Source of the DNA: Pyrrhoderma lamaoense
Taxonomy: Eukaryota > Basidiomycota > Agaricomycetes > Hymenochaetales > Hymenochaetaceae
Length of the DNA: 64,000 nucleotides
Direction of reading: 5' to 3'
Assembly: GCA_002794735.1 (NCBI GenBank)
Contig: NBAZ01000018.1
Location: 186,001-250,000 of the forward strand
Below the pieces are notes generated by a model. It was given only the letters and a program-made list of their open reading frames with translations. It ran no database searches and was not told where the DNA came from. Positions within the stretch are counted from its first letter, which is position 1. Every line of letters starts with the position of its first letter. The position numbers were made by a program, and so were the translations under genes. This document shows, piece by piece, positions 37,201 through 49,600 of this stretch.

Positions 37201-39074
37201 TATTAGGATCAGGATCAGCAATTCCGACGGTCAGTAGCTTGTCCAGTACATCACTAATTATTTCGATCGAATGATTGCTGACTTGATGACATATTGGGTC
37301 GCGGACGAAGAGCCGGCAGCAAGCTAAAGCAGCTGCTTGACGGATATCTGGGTGGTCATCTTCCAGATAAGGAAGTGCACACGTACGAACAAATTCGTTA
37401 AGAATATGACCACTGAAATCAAATGACCCTAGAGTGCTCAAGGCCAATCGTATCTGTTCTGGAGCTTTAGTTGTACCGCTTTGTTGAACAGCAATGTCTT
37501 TGATTGCATCTGGCCTCTGATAATTTTGCGGAGCACCTAAGGGTTTGTAACTTTGCCCGCTTAAAGTTAGGGAAATCAAGTTAAGAAGACGTTCTTGGAT
37601 GGTTCGGAGGAGAGGCGGTATATGCCGTGCGATGGAGGTGAGAGACTGACGAAGCGGTTCGCTCAAGCCACAATCAAACATGAAGTCAAGTTGATCATGG
37701 AGAAGTTTAGTAAGATTAGGTCCAACAGCGGCAGCGAGCATACCGATGCATTGGAACATGGGTTCCTCAGAAGGCGCATTCTTTTTTCTAAACCCTCGTT
37801 AGATTCTTCCTTTCATATTTTAATCGATGGAAAGATACCTACCCTCTCATTTGTAGACCTTGTTTGATATGTTCCATGATGGGTTCCAAGAATTGCTTCA
37901 TATCACTACCTACCGACATTGCTACTTCTCCGATAGCGATGAAAGCAACAGATCGTTCTGCAGGTTTAGACAACTGTTCCAACAAGTGTCCTATAGCCTT
38001 ATGCATAAAGCGTTCTGAGAATGTTTGGGTATCATAAAGAGCGAGGGCTGGAATAAGCGTAATAATAGTTTTGCGGACGAGGGCGTCTCTATGCGTCCGA
38101 AGTTTTAAAATCGTTTCAGCTGTCTCTACATACGCTTCCTTCATAAACATTCCGGCATGAAGCAACAGTTCTCTGTATGTGAGCAAAGATCCATGTATCG
38201 TCTCTGCGGAGGCCGCACGAAGACCAGCTTCCGCTTCCTTCAGGATCTTGTTCAAAAACGGAGTCTTTGATTGGCGCTCTCGCTGTGAGATGATCTCCAA
38301 ACACGCAGCTAGAAGTTCTGCAGCAGCTTCGCGAACTATAAGGCGGCTATCTCGAAGTGGAATCAAAAGTTTGTCCATCACCAAAGAGATGTGCTGATGG
38401 AAGAGATTCGGGTTGTGTAGTGCAAGCTCCTTGAGGATGAGCACGCCTGCGTAACGCCCAGAATCTTGTCGCTCATACTGCATAAGTTCGATCGCTGCTG
38501 GAACTTCAAAGTCCATAAACGTTTCATCAAATACAGAGCCTCCGACCCTAACTATTTTCCCTAGTGTCTCCGCTGCGGTCTGCATGACACTGTAATCGGA
38601 AGAGGGGAGCGCGAATTTGACATAATTGTAGAAACGATAACAGTTCCGCTTTGTATCGATAGTTTCCTCTTTTTCTAAGTCAAGGAGGTTCTCTTTAAAT
38701 CAAAGAATTTATTAATTAAGAGATCCATAAACTCTTAGAAGTAAGAGAAAATAGGCGACTTACCGATGGCAACTATAGCACCTAGTTTCTCTACTGTTGT
38801 CGCTCCATGAGCAAGGTGGATTAATCGTTTATTAGTTAGCTCTTCCCACAGCTTTGTAGCTGCATCTGAGGACATCTCGACTACGATGTCTTGGACCTAT
38901 CATTCGTTTTAATATAAAAAATCCTCATAAATGAGCATACACAGACAGAAATCAACGTACATATTTGCGTAAGTCCTGTGCGCTCTGAAGCCTAACTTCT
39001 GAGTTCTTATTTTTGAGACCAGTAAAGATCTTGTCGAGGGGGTCAGATTGAGCTGGAGCATCGGTGGCCGACAT
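31252..39074 (-). CDS. TOR: TOR serine/threonine kinase (phosphatidylinositol-3-kinase-related)
   Basis: A complete gene from ATG 39074 to TAA 31252, about 2,350 aa. N-terminal HEAT repeats fill 39074 to about 35600. The FAT domain follows (35500-33250). The FRB domain begins [20 protein letters not shown], keeping the Ser and aromatic residues of the FKBP-rapamycin site. The kinase shows [31 protein letters not shown] (catalytic loop) and HIDFGDCFE (DFG). FATC ends in a 16 nt last exon coding the conserved final GWCAFW (31252-31267). TOR controls growth in response to nutrients in TORC1/TORC2. One base is missing at 32381 in the kinase. Introns are many but some exons are very long (about 2.6 kb). 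The FRB predicts rapamycin sensitivity (inference). Confidence 0.97.
33021..33034. repeat. AT dinucleotide microsatellite in a TOR intron
   Basis: Seven TA units inside an intron between the FRB-coding exons. Potentially length-variable; no function inferred. Confidence 0.8.
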
Positions 39075-39479
39075 AGCTTGCCCCCACCGATCCCGTCGTG
39101 TTGACTCTTCAATTTCGAGCTAACTTCAGCGTACTGGGTCGGTAACGCGGTAACAAGTATCATGCCTTCACGTGATATGAATGCGTAATTCTGGACTATA
39201 CATGGCATGCAAGAATATTTTTGAGTTAAAGACATACATTCAAGAATTCTAAGAAAGGGCTACAATACAGATGCTATGCGAGATATATAATCACTGCTTG
39301 GAAAAAGGAATGTGTCATCATGCAAAAAAGGAGCCTCGGTCGTAAAGAGATGAGAAAGATGGAAACTACGACTAGTATTAGTAAGACGAGAATCGAGAAA
39401 GCTAGATAAATGCGAAACAAGAAAATTAGGTATCAATAGTGGTCATCAAATAGATATACAAAAAGCAAGGTTGAGGTGG
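39075..39479. other. TOR promoter / Rho GEF 3' flank
   Basis: 405 bp between the Rho GEF stop and the TOR start on the same strand. No gene seen; the TOR promoter must be here. Confidence 0.5.
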
Positions 39480-42400
39480 TCATGATGTACGTTGCGCAGG
39501 CTGGACAACCATTACCCGGTCATCCGAAACCATGATAATTTCTCGGTGCACGAGCGGTGCCCCTACATTCATAGATTGCCCATAAGCAGATGATCCATGA
39601 TAAGCCATTGAACCGTTACTCATTGAATATAAGGAAGAGCGGTCACTATACGAGCTTTGACGGGGGTCATAGCTGTAGGAGTTAGGCATATATCCATTCT
39701 GGCCGGTATACATGTTTGACTTAGCATGTGGTGTCGATGGAGGCGTCTCAGAATATAGACACCTCAGGTTATTCCCTTGAATTATTTGTGTCAAAACTCC
39801 TGTTTCAACGTGGCGGATCTCAACAAAGGTTGGTTCGAAAGCAAGAACATAAGGATAGTGAAGGGCTGAAGAAGCAAGTGATAAGTAGCCACCAATAATA
39901 TTTTTAAAACATGTTCATACCAAATGATCTCGGGTGTCCTTCCCAGTGAATCATGAACGTAGATCGAGCCCTCCAACCACTTTTATTAACATAAAATGCA
40001 AACTCTGGGGAATAGGGTTGTTAAAAGGGTGTCATAAAAACGGCTTGTACATCCATACCGTCATAGCACAATAGAAAATCTTCCTTAATACGGTAAATTG
40101 CCATTGGCCTCACATCCTCTCGTTTCTGAACAAAGTCTAATGATACATCAGAAGGATCAAGTAAGGCTTGGGTATCCAATGTCTCAAGGTCAACAATTTC
40201 GAAGCCTTTAGTACACCCAACGCAAAGTTTCGTCTTTAGGTAGTGAATTGAACTGGACTCCACAGGAATATAGAATTCCTAATAGAAACTTGAATTTATA
40301 TTTTACGATGGAAGGCAGTTTAATATCAAAGACGTACCCGGAACAAGCGTAGGGTGTCATTGCCACCTTGAATGAGTTTCTTGAAAGTAGGCTTATTCTT
40401 GCCTCTAACGGCAAAATCAATAGGCTCCAAAGCTTTGATCGTGCTTGAAAGTTGAGTTGCTTTTACAACACAAACAAGTGTTCTACCTAGGCATACGCCA
40501 GCTTTGAAGAAAGACGTATGGGATGAAATACGTTTCGCTCGGCGTGTTCCACTTGTCGGGTCATGTTCACTGAGAGCTTCTAGGGGGAATGTGATGACAG
40601 AGTGCTCTACTCGGAAGGATAAGTATTTTTATCATACATAAGAACGCGATACGGACCTGAAAGAACGATAAGAAGTTGATACTCTTCTAACACATCTATT
40701 TGAGTTACATCAGGAACACTGAGAACTTTGACTGGATGCTTATTAGGATCGCGGTGATTTGAAAAGTATACACCGTCATTTGTTCCATAAGCAACCCTCC
40801 TTCCGTAATCTAGATTTATACAGTGCTTAGCTCAGAATATTGTACATTCAACATGATACCTACCAAAAGGTGCAGCACAATTGACTTTGTTTGGTCCTAC
40901 AAAGAAGCCCTCAGACAACGTGACTGTATCGAACACTAGACTTCGTTCACGCATAATTTCTTGTTGCTTCTGAATCACTTCAACCCATTTTTTTCGGTTG
41001 ACCTGAGTACTAGCCCATAGAGTAAGTTGATAGTAGTGCCTCCCAAGATGAACAAACGTAATTGAGAATCCATCTTTGCTTGATTTAGGGATATTTATAG
41101 CTGGAGCAGACGGAGGCTGGTTCTTTGAAAACGAGCTCTTTTTGGTAAGTGTCTTAGCTTGGATTTTGCCACTTGGGCGTGCTGTTTGATTGTTTGATTC
41201 TTCAGGAGCTGAGATAAGGAGAAGTTCGAGAGGAATAGGCTTTAAGAGATAAAAATTAGGCTATTGCCTCTTAGGATATTGGAGTAGAACTTACCCGGCG
41301 ATATACCTTGTATTGCTCATGCTTGTGTTTATCCTTTTGTTTGACCATAAGAAGCGCATGATCAAACAAAAACACTTGCAAATCGCCACTGTCCCCTTGT
41401 CCCCCTCTCCTTTTTAGGTTACCTTTGTATACCAACTCGCGGCCATCATCCTGCAGGCGGAGATCCTGAGAAGGAGTCAGACAAATACGTATATCCAGAT
41501 GATTCAGCAGTACTTACAACTTCTTCGCCAGGGCGGAAGACTAACTGCTCATTAAGTTGAAGCAGGCTGAAACGATTCTCCGTTTTTCCACTCTCTATGT
41601 TTACTTTTTCTAAAAACTCTTTAACTAAAGCTATTACTTTAGGTAATGCCTCCTTGTCTGGGTTGTCATCTGGAGTGTACTTTAAAACAACGCCCAAGAG
41701 TAAGGGATAACGGGCTAAACGAGTAGTAGGTTTGGTGAGATAACCGTTCAACTCAAGTTTTCTTGATTCCGGGAGTCGTTCGGTTACCTTTGAATTTCCG
41801 TGAACATCGTAGATCACACATAACGGTGAATTTTACATACATCAACAAATTTTTGGAATTCTGGGTTGCTGCTTTTCTCCTTCTCAAACTCGTATTTACC
41901 ATAAAGTTGATGACTGCCGTAAGAAACGAATGGAGCGAACTGAGGGACCATTTCTAGAAAGATATCCCCGATACGCTCAACAATTGCGAAAGATTTCTGC
42001 CTCTTGTTTAGAGCGTCCCGTAACCTTCCATTAACCGCGATTATGTCATGGATATTCCAAAAGACTTGCTCTAGGAAGTCTAACCGCCGATGTTCTGGTA
42101 TGATATTCGATTTTTTGAGCGGAGCAATCCAAACCTAGAAAGGAAAGAGGTTAATGTTATAAAACACAGTTCAAATTGATTCCGGGAAACACGCACGTCA
42201 CGAAGATATTCCATGTCCCTCACGAAGTCCCGCTCCGTGTATATAACCTCGTTGATTGCTTCCTGACGCTTTTTCTCAGTATCCGAAACACTATCAACAA
42301 TTTCTTTTGGTACTGAATGAACCCATAATGTCCCAGGTTCCTAGGTACACAGTCATTAATCACTTTTAATGAAAATCCAAACGGGACGCATACAACAAGA

Positions 42401-44301
42401 TCACCAAGAGATTCCTTGCTTATACTCCGTTTCAAACCTGGTTGCGGCTTCATATTTAGCCGGGATTGTTGCTCTAAACGCCTTGGACATGCAATACTAT
42501 AACAAAGTTGATCTCTTGAACATGTAGGCGAATAACAATCAGTGAGCAGAGTGAATACACCGGTCGGTAAGGGGGCCTCTTCGACAGTCATAGCAGCAGC
42601 ATTTGGTCCACCAGTTGTTGAGTCACCCGAACGACTACTCCCCGTAACTGAGGAATCCGTCTGGGCCAAACTCGGACGCACGTGGCCATTAGGGTCTCCA
42701 TGAACAGTTGAAACATCACCGCCGCTAACGAATGGCAGAGGCATAGCCGTTCTAAATTGGAATAATTCATATGGACTATCACGCAGTCGGTGATCATAAG
42801 TGACATCATGGAAAAACTTTTGGGCATCTAAAGCACGCCCAAGCAGAAGAGCAAGATTTCTGTCAGTTGTTTTAATTATATATGCTATCTTATCGACAGC
42901 CTCTCGACCATCAAAGCAATCAGTGTACGTCAATCCGTCCTTGACCCGATCCGACAATGTTATACGTTCTCGAAAGGCTTCTGCAACTCGAGATAGTAAT
43001 GCTGGGTAGACAATAGGCGTTCGACGTGGTTGACTTGTATGAGGGGATGGTGTATGTCTATCTCCATTGAAGTTTGGTATTGAAGGTCGAGGACTTTGTT
43101 TCAGGTCTCCCATCATATTCCGATTTTGAGAGGATGTTGCTGACATAGACCGAGACCTGTCCTGGAATGTACGCTCTCGCCTGGAATTCATGTGCTTGGG
43201 TAGTGTACGAGTTGATTCTCCGGAGAGCCTTGGCGATGAAGGAGCTGGGGATACATGGTCTACATATGTAGATGAAGCCGGAGAATGGCTTTCGAAAGTT
43301 TGACCTCCTGCATTTAGGGCGGTGTCGAGCTGCAGAGGGTAAGGGCGAGAAGAAGGGCCTGCTACTCCATGATAATCTAACGACCCATCAGAGTACCGGC
43401 AGTCCTGACTACTTTGCGGAGACGTAGAAGTAGAAGCTATAGATCTCTTATTGTTACACACTTGTAATCGAAATGGTCATTGGTGAATACGCACATGATC
43501 TCCCTAAGCTACTCACTCCTCCATCTGCTTCTGTCTTCTTTGTATCATAGGCCCCCTCTACCGAAAAGTCTAAGTCCAGACGGGAGTCTGGTGGTTCAAT
43601 GCCTAATAATATTTGAGGACCTGCTCCTGAAGGTAAAGAGTCGCGAGGATGTTGAGACCTGCTCTCCTGCAACGGGGCTAGTTGACCCGGTACTGCCGCA
43701 GGTGATGCATGATTGGAATAATTACTCGAGTAGACCTGAGCTTGATATGCTTGTGCTGGAGTCAGTCCACCACGAACCATAGCTTCAGTACCTGGAGCAA
43801 TTTGTTCTTGAATGGATGGTTGTGGTGCAATCACTCCAACTGACCGCGAAGAGCTTGCCATAGAACGAGCATAATGCTCTGGAGGGGCAAGGTTATTGTA
43901 TTGCACTTGATGAGTTTGGTTGTAACCTGCATATTGTTGTTGAGGTTGCGGTTGCGTCTGGTAGTGCATCTGTTGTTGCTGTTGTTGTTGCTGCTGCTGC
44001 TGCTGCTGTTGCACATAATAGGACTGCTGTCGATAAGAGGGGCCATAAGACTGTTGGGGTATGTTTGTTGTGCGGCTTGCGCATAAGCTACTTGAGTATC
44101 ATATCGAGGGTCATACTGCTGCTGCTGATAGTAATAACTTTGAGCGGCATAATCGGTTGATTGGTGGTAACCCTGTGCATAGGCAACACTAGCTTGGGGT
44201 GGCGGACGCTGGTACTGATGGTGAGAAGCACTCGGACGACCGAAGATGGACTCATACGCCGCATTACGCTTGTCGGGGTGGGCGCCGAGCGCTCGATCCA
44301 T
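39480..44301 (-). CDS. ROM2: Rho guanine-nucleotide exchange factor, Rom2/Rgf type (DEP-DH-PH-CNH)
   Basis: Start ATG 44301, stop 39480. Order: a Tyr/Gln-rich disordered N-terminus with polyGln (about 44010-43970); a Ser/Pro-rich stretch; DEP domain (RVAEAFRERITLSDRVKDGL ... FHDVTYDHRLRDSPYELFQF, about 43000-42740); DH catalytic domain (KRQEAINEVIYTERDFVRDM ... LNGYLTKPTTRLARYPLLL, 42310-41640); PH domain (to about 40900); and citron-homology domain (40870-39700, with SAFYVN-like FAFYVNKSGWRAR and HYPYVLAFEPTFVEIRHVETG). This is the architecture of yeast Rom1/Rom2 and fission yeast Rgf1, which activate Rho1 at the plasma membrane for cell-wall glucan synthesis. One base is missing at GGGG 44056-44059 in the N-terminal region. 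About ten short introns. Confidence 0.93.
43966..44013 (-). repeat. CAG/CAA tract coding polyglutamine in the Rho GEF
   Basis: An uninterrupted run of Gln codons (mixed CAG and CAA, with six or more pure CAG in a row) following SYYV. Such tracts vary in length between strains. Confidence 0.9.
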
Positions 44302-44862
44302 CGTCGGTGATTCCGTTTTCGTCGTCGTCGTCGTTCTGTCAAAGCTCAGGATCTCACCTTACCAGTTTGTTGCCGGCACCTTGCCGCGCCCTTCCCACGG
44401 CGATGTCATCAGTTAGATCTCTGTACCATCACAAATTTACATCATTATACACAAGAACAGTAAGTACTGATGTGGTTGCATGTGCACTTTTTTTGCGGAA
44501 AATAGTTATACAGTCTGGTAAATTCGGACTTTATGAAATGCGTATCCATCATATTAAATGGCTCAGTATATTAAAAGGACCAGAAATTTAGTTACTATTC
44601 ACTGATAGAGTAATACAATATGTAACAAAACATAGAACGCATGTGCTAGAAGTCGGTAGATTTAGAAGAAAAGCAATTATTCTTGGAACAATCAACTTGT
44701 ATGTTATACATGTGCATGTACACGAGCCAAAGGGTAAGATGTTGAGCGATAGTGACGAATCACCGAATGAGTGAGAGTAAGCGTGATTTGAGCTGACAAA
44801 TTACATCCTGTACCCGCACAGTAATAATATATACCTATTTCACGAAAGCACCGATTATTGCA
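44302..44862. other. Divergent promoter between Rho GEF and ERV1
   Basis: About 560 bp between the two starts. A 130 aa + strand frame (44199-44591) overlaps the Rho GEF start in antisense and is rejected. TATATA at about 44829 lies some 34 bp before the ERV1 start. Confidence 0.5.
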
Positions 44863-45464
44863 ATGTCTTCCTCAGAAAGCCCGCAAGTCCCTCAAAGACT
44901 CCCTCCGGGGATGGTCATAGGGCCTGACGGAAAACCGTGTAAAATATGTACTGCCTTCAGGAACTGGAAGGTTCCCAAAACCAATGCGGATGCATCGTCC
45001 AAGCCCAAATCCAAAGACACGTCTTCTAACGCATCTTTCGCTGCTATTGCGGGTACAATGAGCACTCTTGCAACAGGGCCTGTAACTAAGGAGCCAATTC
45101 GCCCTTCTGAGCCTCCTGAGGGATGTCCCCCGGACGTCGAACAACTCGGTCGTGCAACATGGACCTTCCTTCATACCACAGCTGCCTACTATCCAGAACA
45201 ACCCTCCCAGCGCAACGCACACGGATGCTTGGACTCCTCCTTTCGCTCTCCGTCTTATACCCTTGTTCGTGGTGTGCGAAGCATTTTGGGGAAGAGATTC
45301 AGAGATCTCCGCCAGATGTCAGTAACCGTGAAGGGTTAAGCAAGTGGTTATGTGAACAGCACAACCGTGTTAATGAACGGCTTGGAAAGCCGTCTTTTGA
45401 CTGCTCAATAAAAAGCACAGATGAAAGATGGAAAGACGGGCCGTATGACGGACGATGCGATTAA
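44863..45464 (+). CDS. ERV1: FAD-linked sulfhydryl oxidase Erv1/ALR
   Basis: Single exon. The N-terminal [13 protein letters not shown] carries the shuttle CxxC equivalent. After a Ser/Thr/Ala-rich linker, the Erv domain reads [44 protein letters not shown] (active-site CSWC next to FAD), [18 protein letters not shown] and [14 protein letters not shown]. Erv1 reoxidises Mia40 in the mitochondrial intermembrane space and passes electrons to cytochrome c. One C is missing in CCC 45206-45208; restoring it gives 603 nt and 200 aa, the normal size. The DGRCD end is conserved. Confidence 0.92.
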
Positions 45465-45752
45465 CATTAATACTTTACAAAATATCAGTCACCAAATCTG
45501 TAGATTAAAATCTCAATATTTCTACTCCACTCAATCCCAATTATCGATTTATGGACGCCTTGCAAATTCTCAATGATCAAATAAAATGGTATATTTTTGC
45601 GAAGATACATATAACCTGATAGCTTATTTGCCTTTGAGACGGGCTCAAATAATAGTTATCTACATCCAAATCCTCCGATATCGGTTTGACTTCAATCCTG
45701 CAAAATCCGACAAGACCAAATCCAAACGAATCTTGTAGCGAGGGAGTTTGGT
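45465..45752. other. Intergenic between convergent genes
   Basis: 3' flanks of ERV1 and of the unknown minus-strand gene. Nothing recognised. Confidence 0.5.
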
Positions 45753-47478
45753 CTAAAAGAAGTGTTTGACATGAATCATAACATAGACACTGGCCCCGAT
45801 ATAAAGTAGGATTACTGCAGCGAAAATCAAAATGAGGGGTCCGTGTTTCAGAACTGTAAGGTACCATTCTGGAAAATTTGGCAGGTTCCAAAACTGGTAA
45901 CTTATTCAAATGTTTCATTTAAGTATCAGTAGAAATGTAGTAAATACGTACATCTCAGATCGCAACCAGATATCGGTATGAAAGCTTACAGATCCGGAAA
46001 TCACGGAGAAAGTGAGGATGTGAGAAAGGCTGCATTCATAACCTCGCTGAGTGTAGACAGAGGGATATTGGAAGTGATATTAATGAATACTGCATTTGAA
46101 AATACAAGAAAGAACGCGAATATTGTTTGATAGTCATTCTGCCGGCGAGAGGTTTCTTGTTGAATTCGCATTTGGTGGAGTTCTATAAGAAGACATTAAG
46201 AATATTATATTGAGAACAAGATATTTAATTCAGTTCCAGACCTCTTTCAACTTCCCCGGACTTTAATGATGATATCAACGGAGATAACCATGTGACTAAA
46301 GGGTCAAGTACTATGACTTCGAGACAATGCCATGAAGTATATGAGACATTTCTATCAATACGGATTCCGCGTTATTTCGGTACTTTTGCATAAAGCAGAT
46401 GGACTCACTATATTCAAGGGGAAGTGTAATGATACTCTCCTACAATGAATTCAGCAATGAGTTATACTAATAGAAAACAGGTACATACATCAAATTCAGA
46501 TTGAAGATCCAATAAACATTTCAAAAACTCATTATTGATACCTCGCAAAGCGGCAAAGGAACCATACAGCTCCACGATCGAATCACGAACAATTGTAAAC
46601 TCTGCGATGACATCCGATAACCCTTTGCAATCATCAATTATCTTGGTATTCTTGGAAATTCTGTATCTGACTTACTGAGAGCAGAGGCTTCGCCAGTACC
46701 ACTGCTGTTAGAGTCCGTATGCAACAGATCTCTATAATCATTGATGAGAAAGGAGAAAAGGTCGTCAATGACAAACGTACCCTAGATTTCCGAGAGCAGT
46801 CTCAAAGCCCTTCGCAGCTTGCTTGGCTCTGTCTCCACCCGCAAGATAAATGAGAGAAATGATAATCGGATGTACCTGAAAATATGGTTTAAGTGGTACG
46901 TCCATTCTATTCGGCTTGTACAATCACCAGCTGCTCGAGTTCTCTTAAGATACTGTGGGTCTCGATTAATAACCGTCTTTGGTAACCCAGAAGATGCGAA
47001 TGACATACATATCATATGAAGCAAGGCGGGTCTCTCGTCCTGATGTAGATCCTAGTCGATATGCAGTTGAGATTGTTAGTAAATGTTGATCAAGCTACGA
47101 GCATTAGACGTACCCAATATGTTTGTAGGGCGGGTCTCAACTGGGATGTCGTCTTCAGCATTTCGTATTCCCCCATCAAGTCTAACCAACGTGTACATAC
47201 CTTCGACTGTCGGAAGTAATATTGGTACATTCATGCTGCTTATTGCACGTCGAGACTCGGGATCAGGCTCAGAGGTTGATATTCTCGCTGACAGAGGGAC
47301 CTAAGGGATGCTATGAAGAATGTTAACAACCCGGCCTAAGACAATGCTCGTAATTATATATCTATTCTACCGGAGTCCCCGAGAACAATGCGGACACCCC
47401 AAAGCACGTTTGAACATACGCCTTAATTAGGATGGGGGATTCACGAGGAGATGCGGCCATGAGTTTCTTCAGAGTCAT
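45753..47478 (-). CDS. Unknown protein with C-terminal transmembrane segments
   Basis: I assemble this from consistent minus-strand exons; no database family is recognised. It starts at ATG 47478 (MTLKKLMAASPRESPILIKAY). Later exons read VPLSARISTSEPDPESRRA, LLPTVEGMYTLVRLDGG, DLHQDERPALLHMICM, VHPIIISLIYLAGGDRAKQA, DDCKGLSDVIAEFTIVRDSI, KYRNNAESVLIEMSHILHGI and LIELHQMRIQQETSRRQNDY. Two hydrophobic segments follow (TIFAFFLVFSNAVFINIT; HGPLILIFAAVILLYIGASV) before the stop at 45753-45755. The middle is helical and coiled-coil-like. One frame break is likely near 46005. The coding bias across many exons convinces me it is or was a gene. The tail resembles tail-anchored or hairpin membrane proteins. 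Function unknown. Confidence 0.5.
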
Positions 47479-48522
47479 GAGGTTGTGCATGTATGACAGT
47501 AAAACAACTATTTCCGAATTCATGAAGAGGTTCTATCTCTTCTCCGTCATGAGTGCAAACCCTCACCAACCTCAATTTTCAATAAATACGATACTTTAAT
47601 CGTAATACATGTCAAGCTGATGCTGTGCCAAGTTCGATGGTTAACCTATTTAGATTGTTGATATCCATCGTGAATAAAGAGCTGTCAGTGATACTAAAGG
47701 CCACATTGTACGAGCCATATGTCTTCAGCTTCTCTTGAAAGAAACACGCATTCTCGCCTTTAGTGCTTATCACATTCGATGTGCCATAAATCCCAATAAA
47801 AGGCTTCTAATTGCTAGATATTCTCCTAAATAATTTGCCGTGTGCTTCACGTCTGACAGAGACATAACTCAAAATACCGCACCACCAGATTCACTTGCAA
47901 AGCTCCTGCATGTCTTTAAATGAGAGTTTGATATCATTAGGTTCGCGATGTGCGGCAAGCGAGTGTAAGACTTTTTTCCGGCCAGAAGAGGAAGTAACTC
48001 TGACTAAGAATATGCTTATTTAAGTAGCAGCTCCGCTGTGAAGATCGTCTTGCACACGAGGTACAAGCGCCGAAGTATGGTATTGGCCTAAACTGTCAAT
48101 GCTTGCAGCTGGGCTGCAGGAATCACGCTACTTGATACGTTCGGTATCAAATCAACTGCTTCCAAAGATACGCGTTGCCACACGTTCACAGGAAACCATG
48201 TCAGACCGATTTTATGGGCATCGCATACTACCTGTAAGTACGATTGTCATATGTGTTGTGTCCGTACATCCAGTTCATTGACAGAAAACATTTATGTTTT
48301 CAACTGTTTCGGTATGATAAGATGTTCAGAACGAAGTATCTCGAGAGTTGTTAAATATGTAAAGGCAATTTCGTCTGAACCATTGGATCCGTTATATGTT
48401 TATGTTTACAGAGATTGACACCTCGAGTGAGCGGAGGAGGGGAGGGAGCAATGATTGAAGCTTGATGTTTGATAAATCGGAGTATATAAAAGAATGGAGC
48501 TTAGAAATTGTGTATCAGTTTA
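47479..48522. other. Gene-poor AT-rich region
   Basis: Short frames only. TATATAAA at about 48483-48490 lies just before the MITE but no start codon or gene follows. Confidence 0.4.
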
Positions 48523-48818
48523 GGGCCTGTTCGGCACACGCCTCAGTTTATACCTTCCTAAAATGGAACTCATAACTGCAATCGAGGTATGGAACGGTTT
48601 GGGTCATGCTATTTTCAATTTATAATTATTACAGAATTATCTATTCCGATAGTCAACATGAGAATGAATACTAAGGCCGTTATGATTATATTTATATAAA
48701 TTTCGCTTTGTGACATGGTGTAGCCCGTGTGACTACACAATTTTTGTGTACTTTGGCCTATGTACCCGAGAGATGAGATAAAGCGAACTTGCGGAGATCA
48801 GCGTGCCGGACAGGCCCT
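48523..48818. mobile_element. Tourist-like MITE (PIF/Harbinger type)
   Basis: A 296 bp AT-rich, non-coding segment bounded by inverted ends GGGCCTGTTCGGCAC and GTGCCGGACAGGCCC (15 bp, one mismatch). It is flanked by TTA on the left (48520-48522) and TTG on the right, which fits a 3 bp TTA target duplication with one change. End sequence, short length and TSD size match non-autonomous PIF/Harbinger elements. No other copy was found in the window. Confidence 0.7.
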
Positions 48819-49157
48819 TGAGATTCCCCCATCTCATTCTTATACATAAGGTAATCAGTGGCCTTTGTTTCCATTACACCGATGTATACGAGTCTGATAC
48901 ATAGCGATAATTAATCAGACTGTGCAGTTGAGAAATCCGGGTACACTATCAGACTAACTTTCAAATTATTGGAACTATACATCCTGGGACGTGATAGATA
49001 ACAGAATTGGATATTTTCAATCTCATTGTTTTCACTCTAACATTGAAATTGTAAATTTAGGCAGTGGGATTTAAAAAAACCATTTGTACTATGTATCTGA
49101 TGATAGTGGTGGCCACCACACATACCATATGAACCGCTGAGAAATCTAGGTTGTAAT

Positions 49158-49600
49158 TGAGAATGCGGATAGGAGGAAGTGAGGGAATGGTGCTTGAAGA
49201 TGAAATCTAACCCCTGAACCCCTGAAAACAAAAGACAGATATCCTCAACCCTACTAACTAGGGAGTTTTCACTCGGTCAAGGCGTTTCGCTATTGATAAA
49301 GATGAAGGCACATTTCCCTTTGTTGTATTATTTAGAAAAGATGAATAGGGTATGATGGGGTATCTAGTATAAGAAGGTTCGAATGACCCAGATGTGGAGT
49401 GTGATCCGATGGTTAGCGATCATGTATTCATGTTTGATATGGCTATGTACATTCTAGATGTTTAAACGTTACCTGACAGACATACAATTACTGATGAAAG
49501 GGAACAATCAAGTAGAAGGTTGGGTATGAGCACAGTTGAAGTATGTGTAAAATAGGTTATAACATGCAAATAACAAAGGACAATGATAGTAAAGCGATGA
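49158..49600 (+). repeat. Dispersed 440 bp repeat, copy 1
   Basis: Aligns along its length with 54862-55302 in direct orientation, by eye roughly 85 percent identical, with long shared strings such as GGCGTTTCGCTATTGA and TGGCTATGTACATTCTAGA. No coding frame and no terminal inverted repeats. Identity as a mobile element is unproven. Confidence 0.8.

Noticed and set aside
39791..39976. Frameshift in the CNH domain of the Rho GEF
   Set aside because: A normal intron (GTATGAACATG ... CTTCAG) joins HPRSF to ALHYPYVLAFEP in frame.
44199..44591. 130 aa + strand ORF between Rho GEF and ERV1
   Set aside because: Overlaps the conserved start of the Rho GEF in antisense and has no recognisable content.
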